Part shown: in pieces, positions 60,875 to 64,000 of the stretch
How positions within the stretch are numbered: the stretch's first letter is position 1
Layout of the letters: the number at the start of each line of letters is the position of its first letter
NCBI RefSeq assembly: GCF_014638095.1
Contig: NZ_BMFH01000001.1
Span: 1,869,227 to 1,933,226 of the forward strand
Source: Muriicola marianensis
GTDB lineage: Bacteria; Bacteroidota; Bacteroidia; Flavobacteriales; Flavobacteriaceae
Direction of reading: 5' to 3'
DNA length: 64,000 bases
The notes under the pieces: model-generated
Databases searched by the model: none
What the model was told of the DNA's origin: nothing
What the model saw: only the letters and a program-made list of their open reading frames with translations
Made by a program: the position numbers and the translations under genes

Positions 60875-63628
60875 TTATTCATCTTTGGCTTCAAAAGGAA
60901 CCTGAAGATCGAAGAGGGAATTAATCAACAGGCACAGTTGTTCCCTAAATGCATCCAGAGCCTGATCATTTATAACATGCTCTTTTCGGGAAACGCCATC
61001 TTCTGGGTGTGCCGGAAATCCAAGAAAGAAGACTTCCTTCTCCAGACTTCTGAAAGGGATGATCCCCGCTTTAAAGCTCTCTGAAGAATTCAGACTGTGG
61101 TACATAAGGGAGTATGACAACATTTGGAATGCCTTGGTTTTATCCGGATCGGTGATGACCTCTCCCCATTCCGAAATCTCCACTTCAGATTTTTTGGTAT
61201 TTCCGGTTTTGTAATCGAGTATCCTGAGTAAGCCGTCTTTTTTATCGACACGGTCAATGGTACCCTTGAGGTAAACAGGGAAAGTCAGCCCAGGCACGTC
61301 GAGGGGAATAAGCACTTTTTGCTCTATGGCCAGGATCTCTATACTGTGATTTTTGCTTTCCTCTATGGCCATTTTCAGGTAATTTTCGAGATATCGCTGG
61401 ATAACCTGATAGGCGATAAGATTTTTCCCGCTCTCGAGGTTTACATTAGGGTAATGTTCCACAAAGGCATTCAGTGTGATCTGTGGTATTTGGGGGACAA
61501 GCCGCGAAAGCTTTTCGGGATCGATCACCGAACCTATTAAAGGGGTGTAAAGTTGCTCGAGACTTGCATGCAATACTGTGCCGAAGGTATTTGCAGCAAT
61601 ATTCTCCTCTACCTCCTCAGTTTCCTTTATACCGAGCACGTATTTCTTATAAAACAGGATGGGATCGCGGATGTAAGTAGCAAGTGCCGAAGGGGAAAAT
61701 CCAACTGAAGCACGCTCTTTCAGGGTTTGCAGTACGGTTTGATCCTTCCTGATGACTTCTTGCATTTTTTGGGGCAATGTTAAGGAAGGGGAGGCGATGA
61801 TATGCCGGATGTTGCCTTCCTTCCTGTTCTCCGTGAGCAACTGAGAAATGAAACGACTCCGCTCGCCTCCTTCGAGAACATCCGGCTCGGTATTGTAGAG
61901 TAGGTAGATGTTTCTGGCTCTTTGCAGCAGCCTGTAGAAATGGTAGGCATATACCGCATCCTTTTCCTTGTAGGTAGGCATCTTGAACTCTTTTTTCACA
62001 TCGAATGGAATGAAAGAAGAATGAGTTTTTCCGGAAGGTAGGATCCCTTCGTTCACAGAGGTAATGATCACGGTCTCAAAATCCAGATTCCGGCTCTCCA
62101 GCATGCCCATGACCTGTATCCCTTCCAGCGGTTGCCCGTAGAAATCGATGGTCTCTCTGGCCATCAGTTCCCTGAAAAGGCTCTGGAACGACCTGAGATC
62201 TGCGATGAATTCGTATTTGTTCACGTAGGCTTCCGTCTCATTAAAAACACTTTCCATTTTAGTGAGGTACTGCAAGCCTATCGCATCCTGATCCTCCTTA
62301 AACCTTTGGATCAGGGCTTTGATCATCGCCTCAGATGCTTTCAGCAATGCTGAAGGAGTGGTAAATTCCTCTGAGAAAAGCAGGGAAAATATTGCCTCGT
62401 CACCAAATTTGACCTCCTTCAAATGAGAGGGCTTCAGGTAGACCCAGTTTCTATCCCTGACCATGGCCCCAAGCCTGTGCAGGGTTTCATCGGGGTCATT
62501 AAATAACCTCTTTACATAAGGGTGTGAAAGAAGAGAAAGGAGATCCCTGTGATACCATCCTTGACCTTTCCAATTTACATATAGAGAGATAAACTCATTG
62601 AATAAACTCGCCACAGGAGTCTGGGATAGAGGAAGCCCCATGGTAATATTCACCTGAGGGATAGAGGCAGGGATAGAATTGAGGAGGGGATTCAATAAGT
62701 TTTCATCTCCGAGGACTACGGCAGTATTTTTTTGAAACGACTTCTTTTCAAAGGCCAGTCTGTTGAGGAGGGAACCTGTGTACTTCGCCTGAGAAACACT
62801 TTTTGGCACACCAATGATCCTGATCTCTTTATGGGTTTTATAGGTTTCCACAGCGCCTTTCAGAGGCTTGCCGGATAGAAATTTCCATTTCTTGAGATAG
62901 TTTCTGATAAAGTACCCGGCATCGTGAATTTTATCCTGAAGGAAAATCGGATCGATATCCCAGAAAATATCGGCTTTTTCATGGGAAAGGAGGGTCTTCA
63001 AGATCAGCTGTTCTGCCGCGTTCAGGGCATTGAAACCTATAAAGATATGCTGGGTTTTCCCCGAATTCAGGGCGTATTGTTCTACTGCCTCACTCGCTTT
63101 GCGATAAACAAGCCCCTGATAGCCCACATTCATCTTCAGCAAATGTTCTGAAAACGCATTATACAACGATTCAAGAGAATTCCAGAACTCGATATAGGTT
63201 TTGATCATGGGGGTTTTGTCAGGCCTGAGGTACCAGTGGTCTGTCTCCTGAATTGCGCTGAGATAAGAAAAAATCTTTTTCTGAGGAATGAGATAGCGGT
63301 CAATTTCATTGAAGTCCTGCAATAGGGTTCCTCCCCACCTGGAAAACTCATGGAAACTCTCGGCTTCTTTTCCGCGAAGGGTGCTGTACACTTCAAAAAG
63401 CTCAAAAATGAGTTGGGTATTGGTCGCATAACGTACACCGGACAGGACAGATACGAATTCCTCTATGGTATATAGAGTCGGGGCGAATTCGGATTTAGTA
63501 GCTGTCTTTGCGAATAATTGGAGCAGGAATACACCTGCCCGTTTGCTGGGAACCACAAGAACAAGTTGTTCATCTACCCGGTGCTGTTCCCTGATCTGGG
63601 CTACTGTTTCTTCCAGAAATGTTCGCAT
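60875..63628 (-). CDS. AddB-like PD-(D/E)XK nuclease/helicase-like protein
   Basis: The 917-residue protein begins with a degenerate helicase-like part (LVVPSKRAGVFLLQLF) and ends in a PD-(D/E)XK nuclease domain, where GLLRILDYKTGNTKKSE holds the Asp and Lys of the site. This is the AddB/RecB-family type, which together with an AddA helicase processes DNA ends in Bacteroidota. AddA is not in the window. ATG 63628 is chosen; the frame extends 14 residues further upstream. Confidence 0.85.
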   Translation of the reverse strand: MRTFLEETVAQIREQHRVDEQLVLVVPSKRAGVFLLQLFAKTATKSEFAPTLYTIEEFVSVLSGVRYATNTQLIFELFEVYSTLRGKEAESFHEFSRWGGTLLQDFNEIDRYLIPQKKIFSYLSAIQETDHWYLRPDKTPMIKTYIEFWNSLESLYNAFSEHLLKMNVGYQGLVYRKASEAVEQYALNSGKTQHIFIGFNALNAAEQLILKTLLSHEKADIFWDIDPIFLQDKIHDAGYFIRNYLKKWKFLSGKPLKGAVETYKTHKEIRIIGVPKSVSQAKYTGSLLNRLAFEKKSFQKNTAVVLGDENLLNPLLNSIPASIPQVNITMGLPLSQTPVASLFNEFISLYVNWKGQGWYHRDLLSLLSHPYVKRLFNDPDETLHRLGAMVRDRNWVYLKPSHLKEVKFGDEAIFSLLFSEEFTTPSALLKASEAMIKALIQRFKEDQDAIGLQYLTKMESVFNETEAYVNKYEFIADLRSFQSLFRELMARETIDFYGQPLEGIQVMGMLESRNLDFETVIITSVNEGILPSGKTHSSFIPFDVKKEFKMPTYKEKDAVYAYHFYRLLQRARNIYLLYNTEPDVLEGGERSRFISQLLTENRKEGNIRHIIASPSLTLPQKMQEVIRKDQTVLQTLKERASVGFSPSALATYIRDPILFYKKYVLGIKETEEVEENIAANTFGTVLHASLEQLYTPLIGSVIDPEKLSRLVPQIPQITLNAFVEHYPNVNLESGKNLIAYQVIQRYLENYLKMAIEESKNHSIEILAIEQKVLIPLDVPGLTFPVYLKGTIDRVDKKDGLLRILDYKTGNTKKSEVEISEWGEVITDPDKTKAFQMLSYSLMYHSLNSSESFKAGIIPFRSLEKEVFFLGFPAHPEDGVSRKEHVINDQALDAFREQLCLLINSLFDLQVPFEAKDE

Positions 63629-63641
63629 ATCTAAAAATAAA

Positions 63642-63667
63642 AAAAGCTCCGCTGATGCGGAGCTTTT
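63642..63667 (-). terminator. Rho-independent terminator after the OmpA-family gene
   Basis: A perfect 11-bp stem AAAAGCTCCGC/GCGGAGCTTTT with a 4-base loop lies 21 bases after the OmpA-family stop on the minus strand. Confidence 0.9.
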
Positions 63668-63688
63668 CATATAATTTTGAACTCTTTT

Positions 63689-64000
63689 TTACTTGATCAA
63701 GTTGATCTCAACTCGCCTGTTTTGAGTTCTTCCGGCTCTTGTATTGTTAGAGGCGATTGGCTTAGACTCACCGTATCCAACAGCGGTCAGCCTGTCTGCA
63801 GCGATTCCTTCATTGATCAGGAAGTCTCTTACAGAGTTAGCTCTCTTCTCAGACAGTTCCTGGTTCAATCTCTCGCTACCAACGCTATCAGTGTGACCTT
63901 CAACGGTAAACTTAGCAGTTGGGTACTCGTTCAGGATCTTGATGATGTCTACGAATACAGATACAGATTCTGTTTTCAGAGAAGCTTTTCCAGTGTCGAA
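63689..64000 (-). CDS. OmpA-family protein, C-terminal part (cut by window edge)
   Basis: The visible 103 residues are an OmpA peptidoglycan-binding domain: FTVEGHTDSVGSERLNQELSEKRANSV and GYGESKPIASNNTRAGRTQNRRVEI, with the Asp and Arg that grip meso-diaminopimelate. The upstream barrel or repeat part lies beyond the window. Codon use is strongly biased to common codons, which suggests an abundant outer-membrane protein. Confidence 0.95.
   Translation of the reverse strand, partial: FDTGKASLKTESVSVFVDIIKILNEYPTAKFTVEGHTDSVGSERLNQELSEKRANSVRDFLINEGIAADRLTAVGYGESKPIASNNTRAGRTQNRRVEINLIK

Overview
The window is chromosomal DNA from a member of the Bacteroidota, most likely a marine Flavobacteriaceae species; the genus cannot be fixed from sequence alone. 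The evidence is two DUF6090 proteins, membrane-anchored LytTR proteins, DUF3078, many lipoproteins with short LxxC-type lipoboxes, a menaquinone-type HemG, the DUF177-rpmF-fabH-accB-accC order, and Bacteroidetes-type promoters (TAnnTTTG at -7, clearest before the DUF177 gene). Base composition is even and I see no insertion sequence, prophage, CRISPR array or plasmid function.

Layout. 1-4.6 kb: tail of an unknown gene, two DUF6090 genes, a hexapeptide acetyltransferase, a beta-propeller-like single-pass protein and a small membrane protein. 4.6-8.5 kb: a GH16 lipoprotein, hemG, a CAU tRNA, a cluster of hairpin repeats, a CPBP protease and a LytTR regulator. 8.7-15.3 kb: a CHRD/cupredoxin lipoprotein, then small envelope and hypothetical genes, including an easily missed 42-residue membrane peptide below three 21-nt phased direct repeats. 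15.4-18.9 kb: a minus-strand run (ECF sigma factor, 63-residue peptide, MscS-like channel, YegP-like protein, DUF3078 protein, MscL) that looks like one osmotic or envelope stress operon closed by a terminator. 19-26.7 kb: a CotH-like protein, an MltF-like transglycosylase, a TauE/SafE permease, a sodium:solute symporter with a NagX-like acetyltransferase, and an esterase.

26.8-31.9 kb: the most interesting part. Five co-directional genes encode an alpha/beta hydrolase, an ATP-grasp ligase with a histone-H1-like Lys/Ala/Pro tail, a YbdK-type carboxylate-amine ligase, a class I glutamine amidotransferase, and a second ATP-grasp-like protein that overlaps its neighbour by ATGA. They look like a pathway that builds, and perhaps trims, a small peptide or amide whose identity is unknown.

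32-47 kb is mostly core metabolism: ribE, pdxA, DUF177-rpmF-fabH-accB-accC, a DAO-type oxidoreductase, a GntP permease, an orphan ABC ATPase, a prolyl oligopeptidase, asd, alr and tdk. 47-64 kb continues with rsmI, a DUF819 permease, an AhpD-like protein, OsmC, recJ, an LpxH-like phosphatase, a QueD-like enzyme, an acyltransferase, a second LytTR protein, an enoyl-CoA hydratase family protein, a MATE exporter, a GNAT enzyme, a Usp protein, three tandem ~140-bp repeats ending at tRNA-Ala, an SDR enzyme, an AddB-like nuclease, and an OmpA-family gene cut by the window edge.

Assignments rest on reading motifs and layout only; no database search was run.
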